This document shows positions 9,399 to 18,185 of a DNA stretch of 64,000 nt, piece after piece. Under the pieces are notes generated by a model that was given only the letters and a program-made list of their open reading frames with translations, was not told the origin of the DNA and did no database searches. Made by a program: the position numbers and the translations under genes. This DNA is from Fusobacteria bacterium ZRK30 (GTDB taxonomy: Bacteria > Fusobacteriota > Fusobacteriia > Fusobacteriales > Fusobacteriaceae): contig CP102404.1 in NCBI GenBank assembly GCA_024628785.1, positions 372,001 to 436,000 on the forward strand, written 5' to 3'. How positions within the stretch are numbered: the stretch's first letter is position 1; each line of letters begins with the position of its first letter.

Positions 9399-9446
9399 TA
9401 TTGATAAATTTCATATCAATACGATTTTTTTAAGAACTTTAAGTTC
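9399..9446. promoter_or_regulatory. Two palindromes between divergent permease and kinase genes
   Basis: ATTGATA and TATCAAT (9399-9405 and 9414-9420) form one inverted repeat. GAACTTTAAGTTC (9434-9446) is a perfect 6-bp palindrome around one centre base. Both lie in the 177-bp divergent region and are plausible operators. The factor that binds is unknown. Confidence 0.4.
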
Positions 9447-9487
9447 AAAATAAGTATAATATTAAGTTGTTAACATCTTGTTAATTT

Positions 9488-9516
9488 TTGATTTTATTTT
9501 TTAAAAAAGATATAAT
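9488..9516 (+). promoter_or_regulatory. Sigma-70-type promoter of the hybrid kinase operon
   Basis: TTGATT and TATAAT are separated by exactly 17 bases, ending 18 bases before the ATG of the kinase gene and close to its GAGGAGGA ribosome site. Confidence 0.65.
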
Positions 9517-9534
9517 GCTTTTGAGGAGGAAGAA

Positions 9535-11904
9535 ATGAAAAGAATAATTATGTTTTTATATATAATAATATGTATGTCAGCTGTTGGAATAGAATCCTCA
9601 CTGAATATGGAAAAAAGTGGGAAGATCCTCCCAAAATTTCATGGGCTGGAAGCTTATTTTGAAAGGATACTTTATCTTCAGCCTGCAATAGAGGAGATCT
9701 ATCTCTTAGGTTTTAAAGGGTCAGAGGTTGATAGTTTGAAGAAACATTTTGAAGATATAGAGTTCTCAAATTTTTCCATGGAAAAAAATAAAGGAGAATC
9801 TGGAGGGGAAAGAGCACTAGTTGTTAAAGACAGAGAGGAAACCTCGGATCTAGAGAAACTGAATTATCCAATTTACGGATATAGGTATGCTCCTAGAGAT
9901 GAGTTTACTATGGTGCTGTATCCTGATGGAAAAAAGAGCGGCTTACCTATGAGGGAAAAGTTGTTTTTTAACTACCCCAAGGCAAAAGAATATAAACTAA
10001 ACTACTTTCTTTTAGAGGGAGGGTACTCCTTCTATAATATGGATGGACATTTCTTTGTGATAGACAAGAGGAATCTGAATAAGATAATAATTTCCTTCCA
10101 TCTGACAATAATAGTTTCCTTTATTATGTTTTACCTGATAATAAGCAGACGAAAGCTGGTAAAGGAACTTATAGAAACAAGACTCAAGGCAGAGGAGGCT
10201 AGTTTGGAAAAGGGCCGATTTCTGGCAAATATGTCCCATGAGATAAGAACGCCTCTCAGCGGAATAATAGGCACGGTGGAAACTCTTAAAGATATTCCCA
10301 TGGACAGGAAGATCGGTGAAAAATTAAGAGTTATAGGCGGAGCATCCCATCATTTATTGGAGATCATAAATGATATCCTTGATTTTTCTAAAATTGAAGC
10401 AAATAAAATAGAAATTCACAGAAATCAGTTTTCTCTTAGGGAAACACTGGCCGAGGTACTTCAGATATTTGAGAGTATAATAAACAGGAGAAACTTAAGA
10501 CTTGTCTGTATCTGTGCAAAAGATACCCCCCACTTTGTAGTGGGAGACAGGCTGGCACTGAGGAAAATCCTCATAAACCTCATTGGAAATGCAGTTAAGT
10601 TTACCCATGAGGGAGAAATTACTATCTGTGTTAAAATAGATGAATCCAAAGATATTTATTTTAAAGTAACAGATACTGGAATAGGGATCCCCCAAGAGAT
10701 GGTAGAGAAGATAACTGAGGATTTTATCCAGGGACAGCAGGGAAACTTAAGGGAATATGAGGGAACGGGGCTGGGACTGGCAATAACCTCGAGATTTTTA
10801 TCTTTAATGGGATCAAAACTTATGGTAGAAAGTACTGTGGGTGTAGGGAGTAGTTTTTATTTTAAACTGTCCCTTCCTAAAGGGAAAGATCGATTAGAGA
10901 CTAGCACCGAAGGTTTTATTTTATATACAGCTTCTAAAGAGATAAAAGAAATTTTTCAGCAATTTGGAGATGACTACAGCTGCCCTTATATAATTGTATC
11001 CGATGAAGAGGCATTTATGGATATGTCTGAGGATGGAGAGGTAATTCTGGACTATCCCCATATCTTTATAGGGGAAGATCTGTACCACTCTGAAAAACAT
11101 GGTTTAAATTGTACAGTGGTATCTGATTCTCCTGTGGAACTAAAAAAAGTATCTGTTATCTGTATGAATCCATTGTTTAACTGGAAGATCTATAGAAGTA
11201 TGGAGAAGGTAATACCGAAAGAGACAGAGATCAAAACAAGAGATATCAAAGCCTTGATTGTAGATGACAGCACTTTAAACCTAAATGTATTAAAGGATCT
11301 ATTGGAAAAGAATGGAATAGTAGTTATCTCTGCTTCTAGAGGTTCAAAAGCTCTGGAATTATTGACAGATGATATTGATATTGTGTTTACAGATATACAG
11401 ATGCCTGGGATGGATGGATATGAACTGGCTGAGAGGATAAAAAAGATAGATATGAAACTACCGGTGGTGGCAATAACTGCAAATGCATTTTTAGAGGATA
11501 GAATAAAAGCCCTTAAGGGATCGCTAGATGCCTATGTGACCAAACCTTTTCAGAGAGATGATCTGATAGAGGCCATTGAAAATCTTATACCTCACCTAAA
11601 GGTTGAAAGGTTAGTCGATGAATTGGGCAGTGAAGGGATAATAGCTGATTGTTTAAAGGAGATACCGGAAGGGATCTTCCAACTGAAAAAAGCACTGGAA
11701 GAGAAATCCTGTGGTAAAATAAAATATTATGCCCATAAACTCAAGGGGGAGTTTTCATATCTGAAAGAGGATAAAATAAGAATTCTTCTGGAAGAAATTG
11801 AGAGAGATTCAGAAAACTTTGAGCAAAAAATTAAATATTTAGAGAATATAGAGGTCAGGTGGAATAGTTTAAGGGAGAGAATAGAAAAAGGGGATAGTAT
11901 ATGA
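9535..11904 (+). CDS. Hybrid sensor histidine kinase with receiver and HPt domains
   Basis: A 789-aa membrane sensor. Residues 1-20 look like a signal or anchor helix, about 20-180 are a probable extracytoplasmic sensor of unknown type, and a transmembrane helix spans about 183-203. HisKA follows with phospho-His 235 in MSHEIRTPLSG. The HATPase_c domain has GNAVKF, DTGIGIP and GTGLGLAI. After a degenerate segment (about 450-560) comes a receiver with D620 in FTDIQMPGMDG and K in VTKPF. A C-terminal HPt has H734 in YYAHKLKGEF. The layout is that of an ArcB/BarA-type phosphorelay. It overlaps the response-regulator gene by four bases, so that regulator is the likely final acceptor. Confidence 0.9.
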   Translation: MKRIIMFLYIIICMSAVGIESSLNMEKSGKILPKFHGLEAYFERILYLQPAIEEIYLLGFKGSEVDSLKKHFEDIEFSNFSMEKNKGESGGERALVVKDREETSDLEKLNYPIYGYRYAPRDEFTMVLYPDGKKSGLPMREKLFFNYPKAKEYKLNYFLLEGGYSFYNMDGHFFVIDKRNLNKIIISFHLTIIVSFIMFYLIISRRKLVKELIETRLKAEEASLEKGRFLANMSHEIRTPLSGIIGTVETLKDIPMDRKIGEKLRVIGGASHHLLEIINDILDFSKIEANKIEIHRNQFSLRETLAEVLQIFESIINRRNLRLVCICAKDTPHFVVGDRLALRKILINLIGNAVKFTHEGEITICVKIDESKDIYFKVTDTGIGIPQEMVEKITEDFIQGQQGNLREYEGTGLGLAITSRFLSLMGSKLMVESTVGVGSSFYFKLSLPKGKDRLETSTEGFILYTASKEIKEIFQQFGDDYSCPYIIVSDEEAFMDMSEDGEVILDYPHIFIGEDLYHSEKHGLNCTVVSDSPVELKKVSVICMNPLFNWKIYRSMEKVIPKETEIKTRDIKALIVDDSTLNLNVLKDLLEKNGIVVISASRGSKALELLTDDIDIVFTDIQMPGMDGYELAERIKKIDMKLPVVAITANAFLEDRIKALKGSLDAYVTKPFQRDDLIEAIENLIPHLKVERLVDELGSEGIIADCLKEIPEGIFQLKKALEEKSCGKIKYYAHKLKGEFSYLKEDKIRILLEEIERDSENFEQKIKYLENIEVRWNSLRERIEKGDSI

Positions 11905-12575
11905 GGATATTAATTGTAGAAGACAGTCTGATAACAAGAAATCATTTAGAAAAAACTTTAAAGGAAGAGGGCTTTGATGTGAGCACAGCTTCATCTGGGG
12001 AAGCAGCCTTACACATAATAGTAAGTATGAGTCCGGAGGTGATACTTTTGGATCTTTACCTGCCGGGGATAGATGGGCTGGAGGTCTGTGAAAAGATAAG
12101 AAATAATCCAAAAGTTTATGGGGCTCCCCATATAATAATGCTCACAGGAAAGACTGAACAGCAGGATATAGTAGATGGTTTTACAAAGGGGGCAGATGAC
12201 TATGTGAAGAAGCCATTTAATATACACGAGGTAACCTTGAGGATAAGAGCTGTGGAACGAAAAAATAGTGCCGCGATAGAGGTTCTCCAGATAGGAGATA
12301 TTTTTATCAACCTCTCAGCCAAAAGTGTGAGGGAGGGTGGACAAGAGATCAAGCTATCTAAAACCGAGTATAATCTCCTTGTTTTTTTAGCAAAAAACAG
12401 GGGAGTGGCTCTTTCTAGAAGAAATATCTATGAGAGGGTATGGGAGGATGAATTTATTCAGGGTAATAGAATTATAGATGTGTATATAAGAAAACTTAAA
12501 AATAAGCTTTCTACCTTTGATAATCACATTGAATCTCTTCAGGGAAGGGGATATATTTTGAGAGAAAGGTCGTAA
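11901..12575 (+). CDS. OmpR-family response regulator
   Basis: A 224-aa two-domain regulator. The receiver (residues 1-120) has the acidic pair ED at 7-8, phospho-acceptor D51 in VILLDLYLPGIDG, T in IIMLTGK and K in YVKKPF. The winged helix (about 130-224) has SKTEYNLLVFLAKNRG, RIIDVYIRKLKNKL and the closing GRGYIL. The ATG overlaps the kinase stop (ATGA), which indicates translational coupling. It probably receives phosphate from the upstream kinase through its HPt. Target genes are unknown; the permease genes that diverge from this operon are one possibility. Confidence 0.9.
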   Translation: MRILIVEDSLITRNHLEKTLKEEGFDVSTASSGEAALHIIVSMSPEVILLDLYLPGIDGLEVCEKIRNNPKVYGAPHIIMLTGKTEQQDIVDGFTKGADDYVKKPFNIHEVTLRIRAVERKNSAAIEVLQIGDIFINLSAKSVREGGQEIKLSKTEYNLLVFLAKNRGVALSRRNIYERVWEDEFIQGNRIIDVYIRKLKNKLSTFDNHIESLQGRGYILRERS

Positions 12576-12720
12576 ACTTCTTTCTTATTTTGTGGGTTAT
12601 TAGGAGTGATAGCGACTATTCTTCATTTTTTCTTAAAAGAAAAAAATACAGTACCTCATAAGGTAAGTGACATGGGGGTTTTTAGAGTAATTATATTTAA
12701 AAAATAAAATTTTAATTGTA

Positions 12721-12754
12721 AGGGCAGATAGGTTATCCTATCTGCCTTTCTTAT
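12721..12754 (+). terminator. Terminator after the kinase-regulator operon
   Basis: A 12-bp stem (AGGGCAGATAGG with CCTATCTGCCTT, one G-T pair) with loop TTAT is followed by a T-rich run. It lies about 145 bases after the regulator stop. Between them a 45-codon in-frame extension of no recognised kind is open, with no start signal. Confidence 0.85.
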
Positions 12755-12789
12755 ATTTTTTTAAAAGCTATAAATTTAAAATATATTTC

Positions 12790-12818
12790 TTGACAATTCA
12801 TGTTTTTATCCATATAAT
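12790..12818 (+). promoter_or_regulatory. Consensus sigma-70 promoter of the flavodoxin gene
   Basis: TTGACA (12790-12795) and TATAAT (12813-12818) are perfect consensus hexamers with a 17-base spacer. It is the strongest promoter-like sequence I saw in the window and suggests high basal expression. Confidence 0.85.
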
Positions 12819-12876
12819 GTTTTTAAGTTAAAATACTTTGACTTACAAATCTTTTGAAAATGAAAAGGAGGACAAG

Positions 12877-13365
12877 ATGAAAGTAAGAATTTATTATGGA
12901 AGTACAATAGGTGATACGGAATCAATAGCTCAGATCTTGGGAGGGAAGTTAGAAGCAGAAGTTGTGCCTATATCTCAGGGAATAAAAAATATTGACTGTT
13001 TAGATTTAATTTTGTTTGGATCTTCTACTTGGGGATATGGTGAACTTCAGGATGACTGGGGTGACAAGATCGATCTTTTAAAAGATGTAAATTTATCGGG
13101 GAAAAAAATAGGTGTTTTCGGAACCGGTGATCAGGAATCATACGGAGATACATTCTGTGATGCCCTGGGTATTATAGGTAAAGCGGCCAGAGATGCCGGG
13201 GGGGAAATAATCGGTATGACTTCAAGGGGAAGCTATAGTTTTTCTGACAGTAAAGCCCTGGAAAACGATAAATTAATAGGTCTGGCACTGGATATAAATA
13301 ATCAGGATGATCTTACATCTTCTAGGATTGAAGAGTGGGTCGATCAATTAAAAAAAGAGATATAG
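12877..13365 (+). CDS. Flavodoxin
   Basis: A 162-aa long-chain flavodoxin, a cytoplasmic FMN electron carrier. The FMN phosphate loop is YYGSTIGDTESIA at residues 5-17, the 50s loop is GSSTWGYGELQDDW, and the 90s loop is GTGDQESYGDTFCDA. The open frame extends 13 codons upstream, but the ATG at 12877 has AAGGAGGA at the right distance and starts exactly where the first beta strand of the family begins. It is monocistronic: a perfect promoter in front and a bidirectional terminator 5 bases after the stop. In anaerobes flavodoxin can replace ferredoxin under iron limitation; no Fur box was recognised. Confidence 0.92.
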   Translation: MKVRIYYGSTIGDTESIAQILGGKLEAEVVPISQGIKNIDCLDLILFGSSTWGYGELQDDWGDKIDLLKDVNLSGKKIGVFGTGDQESYGDTFCDALGIIGKAARDAGGEIIGMTSRGSYSFSDSKALENDKLIGLALDINNQDDLTSSRIEEWVDQLKKEI

Positions 13366-13370
13366 ATAAA

Positions 13371-13403
13371 AAAAACTCCTAATTTATGAATTAGGAGTTT
13401 TTT
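13371..13403. terminator. Bidirectional terminator
   Basis: A 14-bp perfect stem (AAAAACTCCTAATT / AATTAGGAGTTTTT) with loop TATG lies between the convergent flavodoxin and YeaR-like genes, with T runs on both strands. Confidence 0.92.
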
Positions 13404-13415
13404 ATTGTTTTATTT

Positions 13416-13760
13416 TTATAAGAAATTTTCCCCCGGTCTGGAAGCACTATCATCAAAATTTTCTACATTTACCGGAACCTTATAAAACTCAACTTTAAAT
13501 TCAACCCTGCCATCTAAAATAACATGGTGGTATCTTTCGGGTTCGATAACTATCGAATGGTTCTTATCTGCTACTAATATTTTTTTAAGTTCATCGTCAT
13601 GGACATATTTAAGGCTGCCATCAATAACAACAATTTTTGCCCATTTTCCTTTGGGAGTCATGTGCTTATTTAATATTTCAGGAAAAACATTTTTTTCATT
13701 CATAATAGGCGTTTCACCTATCTTACTTGTATTTTTTGGAAGTTTTAATTTTGAAAACAT
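13416..13760 (-). CDS. YeaR-like DUF1971 (TehB-like domain) protein
   Basis: A 114-aa small cytoplasmic protein of the DUF1971 / YeaR cupin-like family. The pattern ETPIMNEKNVFPEILNKH, the central GSLKYVHDDE, and ERYHHVIL followed by VEFKVEFYKV all match the family's beta-barrel core. In enterobacteria yeaR is induced by nitrate or nitric oxide, but the biochemical role is not established. A GTG nine bases upstream is in frame, but it overlaps the AGAGGTG ribosome site, so the ATG at 13760 is the better start. It is monocistronic and convergent with flavodoxin. Confidence 0.75.
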   Translation of the reverse strand: MFSKLKLPKNTSKIGETPIMNEKNVFPEILNKHMTPKGKWAKIVVIDGSLKYVHDDELKKILVADKNHSIVIEPERYHHVILDGRVEFKVEFYKVPVNVENFDDSASRPGENFL

Positions 13761-13869
13761 ATAGATCACCTCTTTTATTTATATTTTACCTTCTTAACTT
13801 AAGAATATTTTATCAGGATTTCAATATATTTTCTGTAACACATGTTACATTTTTTATAAATTTTTGCCC

Positions 13870-14244
13870 TTATTTTTCCATAATAATCTCACTGAGTTCA
13901 ACTTTAAAATCTTCCCCCTTAATATTATTCACATGAACACTCTGCCCTAAAAAAGTAGAACGTTCATTGGGTTTTAAGTTATAAAAATTCATCCTCCCCA
14001 CAATATGGTATGGGGTATTTTTATCTTTAAACATAACAGTAACTTCTGCCTTTATAATTTTTTTGTCTGTATTATTTTTAATGATCCCCTCAAAATATTT
14101 TCTTCCTCCAATTTTTTCACTTAGTTTAACGTTTAAAAGTGAGACCTTATCAAGGGTAAAGTTATACCTCTGATGGCTGAAGGGGTTAAATGAGGCAAAT
14201 GAGATAAAAGATAAAATAAAAAATAAAAAAACAATTTTTTTCAT
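13870..14244 (-). CDS. Small secreted protein (paralogue of 25664-26020)
   Basis: A 124-aa protein with a clear signal peptide (MKKIVFLFFILSFISFASF). The mature part of about 100 residues is rich in beta strands, with a core like FEGIIKNNTDKKIIKAEVTV and FYNLKPNERSTF. The pattern of strand, conserved NN(T/S) turn and KxxxV resembles FxLYD-type beta-sandwich domains, but I do not recognise a named family. The same fold, signal peptide and ending (EI/DLIM) recur in the 118-aa gene at 25664, so the two are paralogues. A frame extension of 14 codons upstream is rejected because AAGGAGT lies just before the ATG at 14244. Location is probably periplasmic. Confidence 0.65.
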   Translation of the reverse strand: MKKIVFLFFILSFISFASFNPFSHQRYNFTLDKVSLLNVKLSEKIGGRKYFEGIIKNNTDKKIIKAEVTVMFKDKNTPYHIVGRMNFYNLKPNERSTFLGQSVHVNNIKGEDFKVELSEIIMEK

Positions 14245-14385
14245 ATATTTACTCCTTTTTAAAAATAATATTATTACACCTTTCATATACTGAGGAAGTG
14301 ATCAATTCCTCCAAAAAATTAAATTTAATTATTCAAAAAGAGGAAAAAATTTTTCATGATTTTTGTGATTTATTTTGAAGGTTGT

Positions 14386-14751
14386 TTAAAATCTTTGCTG
14401 GATAATATTTTTATTTTTCCGTGCCAATGGATCCAAGGAATCCATCTTTAAAATAAAGTTATAATCAGCGATAGCCCCGTTGTAATAATTCAACTTCTCT
14501 TTTATTATTGCCCGGCTATGGTATGCTTCTAAATATTCAGGGTTCAGTCTTATGGCTGCATTATAATCCTTCATTGCACCCTGATAATCTCCTGATTTAA
14601 ACTTTAGATTTCCCCTGTTAAAATAACTAATTGGATTCTCCGGGTTACGTTTAACAGCTTTATCACAATTTCTGAGTAATCTAGTCTCCTCTTTTACTTT
14701 TTTACCTAAACAATTATTTTGAATAATTTTTTTTTTAAGAATCTTAAGCAT
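14386..14751 (-). CDS. TPR-repeat protein under a c-di-GMP riboswitch
   Basis: A 121-aa protein with two clear tetratricopeptide repeats and a degenerate third: PISYFNRGNLKFKSGDYQGAM, then YLEAYHSRAIIKEKLNYYNGAI, flanked by a basic N-terminal region (MLKILKKKII) without a clear signal peptide. TPRs form superhelical protein-binding surfaces. The ATG has GGGGG 6 to 10 bases upstream. A GEMM-I riboswitch occupies the leader directly before this ribosome site, so expression should answer to cyclic di-GMP. That links it to surface, motility or adhesion behaviour. The partner protein is unknown. No GGDEF, EAL or HD-GYP gene is in the window. Confidence 0.75.
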   Translation of the reverse strand: MLKILKKKIIQNNCLGKKVKEETRLLRNCDKAVKRNPENPISYFNRGNLKFKSGDYQGAMKDYNAAIRLNPEYLEAYHSRAIIKEKLNYYNGAIADYNFILKMDSLDPLARKNKNIIQQRF

Positions 14752-14763
14752 ACTACCCCCTAA

Positions 14764-14855
14764 AGAAACTTTGGTAACTGGCTGTCATATCCATTGCAGG
14801 ACTCAGACCCTATAGTTTTGCGTCACAAAGTTTCCCTTGTTTTGCCCTTTTCAAA
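14764..14855 (-). ncRNA. Cyclic di-GMP-I (GEMM-I) riboswitch
   Basis: On the minus strand the leader has, in order, the class I hallmarks: AAAGGGCAAAAC, a hairpin closed by a GAAA (GNRA) tetraloop (ACAAGG-GAAA-CTTTGT), GACGCAAAAC, a variable P3 arm (GGGTCT...), and GACAGCCAGTTACC. The G that contacts the ligand in the GGGC block is kept, which in known GEMM-I RNAs goes with c-di-GMP rather than cGAMP. Downstream, CAAAGTTTC (14765-14773) is perfectly complementary to GAAACTTTG (14826-14834) of the tetraloop hairpin, a ready alternative pairing next to the ribosome site. A TATAAT box lies at 14880-14885. Confidence 0.85.
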
Positions 14856-14899
14856 ATTATTTTTTTAATACATTATGTTCATATTATAACAAAAAAAAT

Positions 14900-15120
14900 A
14901 AAAAAAGACATTGTTTATTAAAAAAATTTCCTGTGGAATCAGATTTCCTAAATGAAAAAAGAAGAAATTTTAATTTCAAATATAATTTTCTAAAAAAATA
15001 GAAAAGGATTTTAGCTGTTTTATGCAAATTCTTTAATATAGGGATAAATTTAAAGAAGTTTAGATATTTAAAAAAAGGGTTGATTTTGAATAAACTATTA
15101 AAAATACAAAAGGAGTTATT
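14900..15120. other. AT-rich intergenic stretch
   Basis: Apart from the riboswitch and its promoter, the 369-base gap between the TPR gene and the ABC operon holds only AT-rich DNA. I see no further gene, hairpin or strong promoter. AAAAGGAG lies just before the ATG at 15121. Confidence 0.5.
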
Positions 15121-15831
15121 ATGGGAAAAGAAAGAATAATAGAGGTTTCAAACCTTTCTAAGATATATATAACAGGGGAACTCCCATTTAAAGCATTAAA
15201 AAATATAGATTTGTATATAAAGGATGGAGAGTTTGCAGTTATTTTGGGACCCAGCGGAAGCGGGAAAAGTACTCTTTTAAACTCCCTTGGAGGGATGGAT
15301 AAACCTACCACGGGGAAAATTATTGTCAGGGGAAATGATATAAGTGGATACAACAATAAATTATTAACTGAATACAGAAAGGATGAAATTGGATTTGTTT
15401 TTCAATTTTATAACCTTTTATCCGATCTTACAGTTAAAGAAAATGTAGAATTAGCTGTGGAGATCTGTAGTAACCCTCTGGATATTGATGAAATCTTGAA
15501 CAATCTGGGTTTAGGAGATAAGAAAAATAATTTTCCGTCTCAATTAAGCGGAGGGGAACAGCAGAGGGTTTCCATTGCAAGAGCTGTAGCTAAAAATCCC
15601 ACTATCTTACTCTGCGATGAACCAACGGGAGCTTTAGACTATGAAACCGGGATAAAAATTTTAAAAGTTTTAACAGAAATAAATAAAAAATTCAAAAAAA
15701 CCATAATAGTTATTACCCATAACTCCTCTATAGGAAGGATTGCTGACAGGATCATCTATCTAAAGAGTGGAGAGATAATAGATGTTATAGAAAATAACTC
15801 TCCTAAAAGTGTGGATGAATTGGAATGGTAA
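15121..15831 (+). CDS. ABC exporter ATP-binding protein (MacB/LolD type)
   Basis: A 236-aa nucleotide-binding subunit. Walker A is GPSGSGKST (about residues 43-51), Q-loop VFQFYNLL, signature [14 protein letters not shown] (about 143), Walker [12 protein letters not shown] and H-loop VITHN. The DEPTGALD form is typical of the MacB/LolD/FtsE group, which powers transport of lipoproteins, peptides or drugs to or across the outer membrane. Its stop overlaps the permease start by seven bases. With the next three genes it forms a complete tripartite export unit. Confidence 0.92.
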   Translation: MGKERIIEVSNLSKIYITGELPFKALKNIDLYIKDGEFAVILGPSGSGKSTLLNSLGGMDKPTTGKIIVRGNDISGYNNKLLTEYRKDEIGFVFQFYNLLSDLTVKENVELAVEICSNPLDIDEILNNLGLGDKKNNFPSQLSGGEQQRVSIARAVAKNPTILLCDEPTGALDYETGIKILKVLTEINKKFKKTIIVITHNSSIGRIADRIIYLKSGEIIDVIENNSPKSVDELEW

Positions 15832-18176
15832 TCAAAAAATTAGATTTGAGGCTCCTGAGATTTATGAAAAAAATGAAAGGACAGGTTATCAGCACTTGTT
15901 TTGTGAGTATGGTGGGAATAATTTTATATACAGCTTTAAATTCTACGGCCATTAATATGTCTAATACTTTGAACAGTTATTATGAGATGAATAACTTTCC
16001 AGATCTATTTATATCTGTTGTCAGGATTTCAAAGAATAAACTGGATCTTATTAAAAGGATGGAGGGGGTTGAAAAAGTAGAGGGGCGTGTAGTTACAGAG
16101 GTTCAGATGAAGGTGAAAAAAGGAGAGCCATCTGTAAAGTTAAGATTTTTAGGAGTTGATGGGGAAAAAGAACTGAGCAGACTAACCATTGTTTCAGGGA
16201 GGGAGATAAAAGCAGACAGGGAAGTCATATTGTTAAAGAAGTTTGCTGAAGATAAAAAATTAGATATTGGTGACAACATAAGGGTTCAGATAAATAAAAA
16301 AGAGTATATATTTAAAGTTGTAGGTTTAGCTGAACAGCCTGAATATGTGTATCTCATGAAGGACGAACAGAGTATTTTACCTCCCCAGGGTAAATTTGGG
16401 GTGGTATTTATAGGGGAAGAATTTTTACAAAATGCCCTTTCATATAAATCACAGTATAATGAGGTATTGGTGACGCTGAAAAATAAAAAAGATATTAAGG
16501 GTATAAAGGATAGGTTGGAAGATAAGCTGGATAAATACGGGTTAAAAAGGATAGTAGAGAAAGAAAATCAGCTGAGCAACAGAGCTATAAGTGATGAAAT
16601 AAAAGGTCTTTATGGTACTGCTACGGTTGTTCCTATGATGTTTTTGGTAATAGCTGCCATCATCATATCAACTATTATTTCCAGGATGGTGCAAAAAGAC
16701 AGGATGACAATAGGAATTCTTAAAAGTTTGGGATATTCCGATTATGAGGTTCTTTTTCATTATATTAAATGTGCTGTACTTATTGGAGGATTTGGTGCTG
16801 TACTGGGATCTGTTGGAGGTTTATATCTGTCAAATGTAATGACTAAGATGTATGCGGGACTTTTCAATCTGCCTTTTTTAATAACGAAAATTTATTATAG
16901 ATATATTTTGGGGGGACTTATCATATCGATTATTATTACTGTGATAGCAGGAATAGCCGGTGCAAAAAGAACATTGAAGATCATGCCTTCAGAATCCATG
17001 AAATCGGAGGTACCCAGAGGAGGAAAAAGAATATTTTTAGAACGGGCTGAAAAGATCTGGAAAAATATAAAATTTTCCTGGAAGATAGTTATCAGAAATA
17101 TTTTTAGAAATAGGAAAAGATTTATAACGGTGGTCCTGGGGGTTTCAATAACCTATATGGTTACAATTTTTCCATATTATCAAATGAATATATTCTCCCA
17201 GATATTTAATGAGCATTATGGAAAATTTCAAACAGCTGATTATAATATCAATTTCACAGGTCCATTGAAGAAAAGTGTGATATTAGATTTAAAAAATACA
17301 CTTAAAATAGACGATATTGAAGGTAAGATAGAATATCCCTTTGAGTTAAAGAATGGATGGAAATCTAAAAATATTCCTATTCTTGGTCTGAAATCAAAAA
17401 CACAATTTTATAACTTTAAGAATCTCAGGGGAGAGTCTGTGGATCTCCCTGAAGATGGGATTCTCCTGACGGAAAATCTGGCCAGAAAATTAGATTTAAC
17501 TGTTGGAGATCATCTCTTAATCAAAAACTTTATTCCCCACAGGGACGATTTAGAGGTAGAGGTCGTAGATATTATTAAACAGAATTTAGGAATCAATGGG
17601 TATATGAACATCCATTATATGGAAAAGTATTTAGTTGATAAGGGGATGGTTACAGGTGCTCTTATACATAGTAAAGATATAGATAGATCAAAGATTGAAA
17701 ATGGTAAAAATATAGCTTCTGTTGAATCAACTGAAGACCTGATTAATACCTCTAAAGAATTTTTGCAAATAACCATGGGAAGCGTTTTTCTTATGGTGAT
17801 CTTTGCAGGGATCATGGGTTTTGGAATCATCTATAATGCAACAATTATAAGTATTTCTGAAAGGACAATTGAATTTTCAACTTTGGAAATATTAGGGTTT
17901 TCCAAGATAAAAATATTTAAAATCATTCTTAAAGAGACTATTTTAATGGCTGTATTTGGAATTTTAATCGGTATTCCTCTGGGGATAAAAACTGTAGAAC
18001 TTCTGGCTGATGCTCTTCAGTCCGACCTCTATACTCTGGACCCCCATCTCCCTGTAAAAGTACATATCATTACCACAACTACCACTATATTTTTTATTGC
18101 TTTATCCCAGCTGTTTATAATAAAAAAAATTAATAATTTAGATCTTTTAGAGGTACTAAAATCAAGGGATTTTTAG
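15825..18176 (+). CDS. ABC transporter permease with two FtsX domains
   Basis: A 783-aa permease with the layout TM - periplasmic MacB-PCD-like domain - three TM FtsX - TM - second periplasmic domain - three TM FtsX. The first FtsX block is near residues 260-390 (MFLVIAAIIISTIISRMVQKD) and the second near 645-780. The double FtsX arrangement is longer than MacB itself (one FtsX, about 650 aa with fused ATPase) and resembles YknZ/SalY-type or lipoprotein-release permeases. It overlaps the ATPase gene and is followed by an adaptor and a TolC-like protein. The substrate is not evident. Confidence 0.88.
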   Translation: MVIKKLDLRLLRFMKKMKGQVISTCFVSMVGIILYTALNSTAINMSNTLNSYYEMNNFPDLFISVVRISKNKLDLIKRMEGVEKVEGRVVTEVQMKVKKGEPSVKLRFLGVDGEKELSRLTIVSGREIKADREVILLKKFAEDKKLDIGDNIRVQINKKEYIFKVVGLAEQPEYVYLMKDEQSILPPQGKFGVVFIGEEFLQNALSYKSQYNEVLVTLKNKKDIKGIKDRLEDKLDKYGLKRIVEKENQLSNRAISDEIKGLYGTATVVPMMFLVIAAIIISTIISRMVQKDRMTIGILKSLGYSDYEVLFHYIKCAVLIGGFGAVLGSVGGLYLSNVMTKMYAGLFNLPFLITKIYYRYILGGLIISIIITVIAGIAGAKRTLKIMPSESMKSEVPRGGKRIFLERAEKIWKNIKFSWKIVIRNIFRNRKRFITVVLGVSITYMVTIFPYYQMNIFSQIFNEHYGKFQTADYNINFTGPLKKSVILDLKNTLKIDDIEGKIEYPFELKNGWKSKNIPILGLKSKTQFYNFKNLRGESVDLPEDGILLTENLARKLDLTVGDHLLIKNFIPHRDDLEVEVVDIIKQNLGINGYMNIHYMEKYLVDKGMVTGALIHSKDIDRSKIENGKNIASVESTEDLINTSKEFLQITMGSVFLMVIFAGIMGFGIIYNATIISISERTIEFSTLEILGFSKIKIFKIILKETILMAVFGILIGIPLGIKTVELLADALQSDLYTLDPHLPVKVHIITTTTTIFFIALSQLFIIKKINNLDLLEVLKSRDF

Positions 18177-18185
18177 GGAGGACTT

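Noticed and set aside
12576-12712. In-frame open stretch of about 45 codons directly after the OmpR regulator stop (membrane-like residues)
   Set aside because: There is no start codon with a ribosome site and no recognisable family; I treat it as chance or untraceable decay.
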